Assembly (NCBI GenBank): GCA_009667805.1
Contig: CM019069.1
Span: 56,796,422 to 56,860,421, forward strand
Direction: 5' to 3'
Source of the DNA: Leptobrachium leishanense
Lineage: Eukaryota > Chordata > Amphibia > Anura > Megophryidae
DNA: 64,000 nt
Program-made: the position numbers and the translations under genes
In this document: positions 41,301 to 44,300 of the stretch, piece after piece
Position numbering within the stretch: the stretch's first letter is position 1
Layout of the letters: every line of letters begins with the position of its first letter
Notes under the pieces: model-generated
Seen by the model: only the letters and a program-made list of their open reading frames with translations
What the model was told of the DNA's origin: nothing
Databases searched by the model: none

Positions 41301-44300
41301 GCACTACATTTCCCATGATGCTCTACCACTCAGGTTAGAGGAGATTCATTGTATTCTCAAAAGATCTGAAATCCTTCTAACAGTACCTTTATGTGTCTCC
41401 AAGGCCCTGTCAAACCTTATGCTGCTTTCTATGTAATGAAAATGTTCGTGTGTGCAGTTCTCGGCCAGTCACTTTCACCTGCTGTACCATGTCATAATGG
41501 TAAAATGTGTGTGTACACTACAACAGCAGCACAGTCTACTGGTGTATTGCTAAATAGAACTTTAAAGCAATCTCTATATGTGGTTTGTAACGGATACAGG
41601 CAAACAAAATGTAAAACTCTGACAGTATTCGTTCCATGTCCTTGTGCTGCGAGAAAAAACAAAATGAAAATTTTTGTTTTACGCATCCAACTTACTATTG
41701 CAACAAGTTTGATTTTCTATACCCTGGTTACATTATGATGGCATGCAGCATGGGAGGTGGACCCGTGTAACGCAGTGTACTTGCTGTACTATTTGAAACA
41801 CTGGAATGCTTTATCAGCTGTGCTTTTGCCTCAACGCCCACATTCCACACTGTACAAACACACGGTGTATGTCAAAAGCGATCAAATCCCCTGGCAGGCT
41901 GCGACTCCAAAATGTAGCCCAACCAATGCTAGCAAAGCAGCAGAGAAAGGATCTCTAAAAGGACTTCATCTGTCCCACATGAACCTACACATCTAGCTGA
42001 ACATCCGATGCAAACTGTAGCAGGTGCTTGCAGAAGAGACCATACATACTCCAAAAATCACATTTCCAACCTTCATATTTTCAACAAACATTAATAAGTG
42101 AAATCACGCTTATAGAAATCACGTGTGTACTACCTCTGCTTCAGCTGGATGTTTGGAAAATAAGTACATAATGTTGTATACAGTTACTCCATGTTCTCTC
42201 AGGAGCGAGAGGTTAAATTTAAGGTTACTCGCCAAGTAGCAATTGGGAAGCCAAGAAAAAATAATTTGTCTCTCTTTCTGCGAGGAGCAGGAGCCGAGAC
42301 AGAAATCTAGAATGAGACACAGAAATAAAGAACCAGCAGTATGACGAATTGCTTCATTCATCCCTGCTATCTTTCCTCCTAGATCAGGAGATCTCAAACT
42401 CCGGCCCCCCAGATGTTTATTGCCTACAATTACCAGAATTCTTACAATGCAACAAAATGGCCAGAGACTCATGGGAGGTGTAGTCCCGAAACAACTGGGG
42501 GCCGGAGATTGAGATCCTCATCCTAGATACAGGTTAGCCACCCCATAGAACAGTAAAGGATGTATAAACGAATAAGCTGAGTAGAGGAAGATTTTGCTTG
42601 TATTGTTTTTTTCATATCAAGTAGCTTGGATGCTGAATAACGCATGTTTATTTTGGATACAAGACATCTTTTTGGGTTTTAGGAGACACACACAACCGTG
42701 GGGATTGTAAAAAGCCTGCATGGTTTCCAAACACTGCTGAAAGGTCACACTATAATGGAACTGGATTTATTTCAGAAAACGTAAATCCTGGAATGTGTTT
42801 AATTTGTATCTATATGCTCTTTAAGCTGGGGTTAATCAGGAACTCCAAAAAAGGTTGGTGAACTGGTTTCTGACTAAATGTGAGAACTGGTACCATAGTA
42901 GGTGGTGTCAGTAAGTAAACGGGACGTTATCAAAAAATCCCGAAGAGATTTAACAAATAAACGTTACAGAATATGATTTTTCAGACAAGCACACAAAGAT
43001 ACGTTTAAATATTTGGTAACAAAGCAATTTTAAACAAATTGACTCGGTAATAGAGGGGAATGGAGAAGCACCCAGTATTACCGATTCATATAAAATTTAG
43101 ACTATTGGGTTTTCCCCATATGGTCTGAAAGGGGAGGGGGCACAAAATCTGATTTGAAAGGAACGTAACGGTTTCTACACAAGGTGTAGTCACAGCACAA
43201 AATAATCCTTTTAGTGGTGTGGTTGGCCCCATTTTAATTTTTAAACTGGTAAAGTAAACAACCATTGAGAAAAATGTGCCAGTTCAGTCAGGCTTCAATT
43301 TTTTCTCAAAAGGCCATGTCCCCATAGCCATATAATATAAAAAGGAAATAAAATAAATAAAGGAAAAGTAACAAAAAATGTCATTAATACAAAACAATTT
43401 TATTATATCAACTATTAAAAAGCAATGAATATGAAAATACTTAAAAAGGCATACATACCCAAATATAATATTTGGCCAAAGTAGATGCAAGAAGTAACTC
43501 GCAATAAGATAAAGATAAATATAAAATAAAGTCTGCAGCAAAAAAAATAATAATAAATAGCTATATAAAGACCCAAACTGAGCTATACTCCAATATTCAT
43601 ACAAGGCCCATTCTATAGAAAAATATTTACAGCTCTTTCCTATAATCGATATTGAGTACATTGGTGGTTTACAACGTACTTAACCAAAGTGAAAAGGGTG
43701 TCAGGAAACCAATACACTACCCCAACATTTGGGCTCGTGAGTCTTTTTCAGGGGATATCCCATTTATAGATGTTGCTATTTTTTGCTGCAGACTTTATTT
43801 CCAATAATTATACTCTATATACATTGTTGTTCATTACAACGAGTTACTTCTTGCATCTACTTTGGCAAAATATTTTAATTGCAATTTTTCTATGACACAT
43901 ATTTAGATATATATGTCTTTAAAAGTGCCTTCATTGCTTATTTATATTGGAAAAAATAAAAATTTTATTAATTAGATTTTTGTGTGTGCGCGTTTCTTTT
44001 CCTTTTCATCTATTAAACTAATTAAATGAAATGAACTGCTTCTAAAACAGGATTTTAAGTCTTGGGGCAAGAAAAGGACAAAACGCCTAGTATAAGAAAA
44101 GTTCAATTATTTCGTATTTTGATAATGTCAAAGGCAAAATTAGTTGACAGATCCCAGAGCTAGCTTGTACAGCTTCTTAGAAGACATTTCTTCATCTGAC
44201 TGAACCTCCACCAGTTAAACCACACAAGACAAGGAAGCCGAGTTGCTCTTCAGTTAAAGGAGACGAGTTCAGGAATTCCATTACATTTCTATAATCCTAT

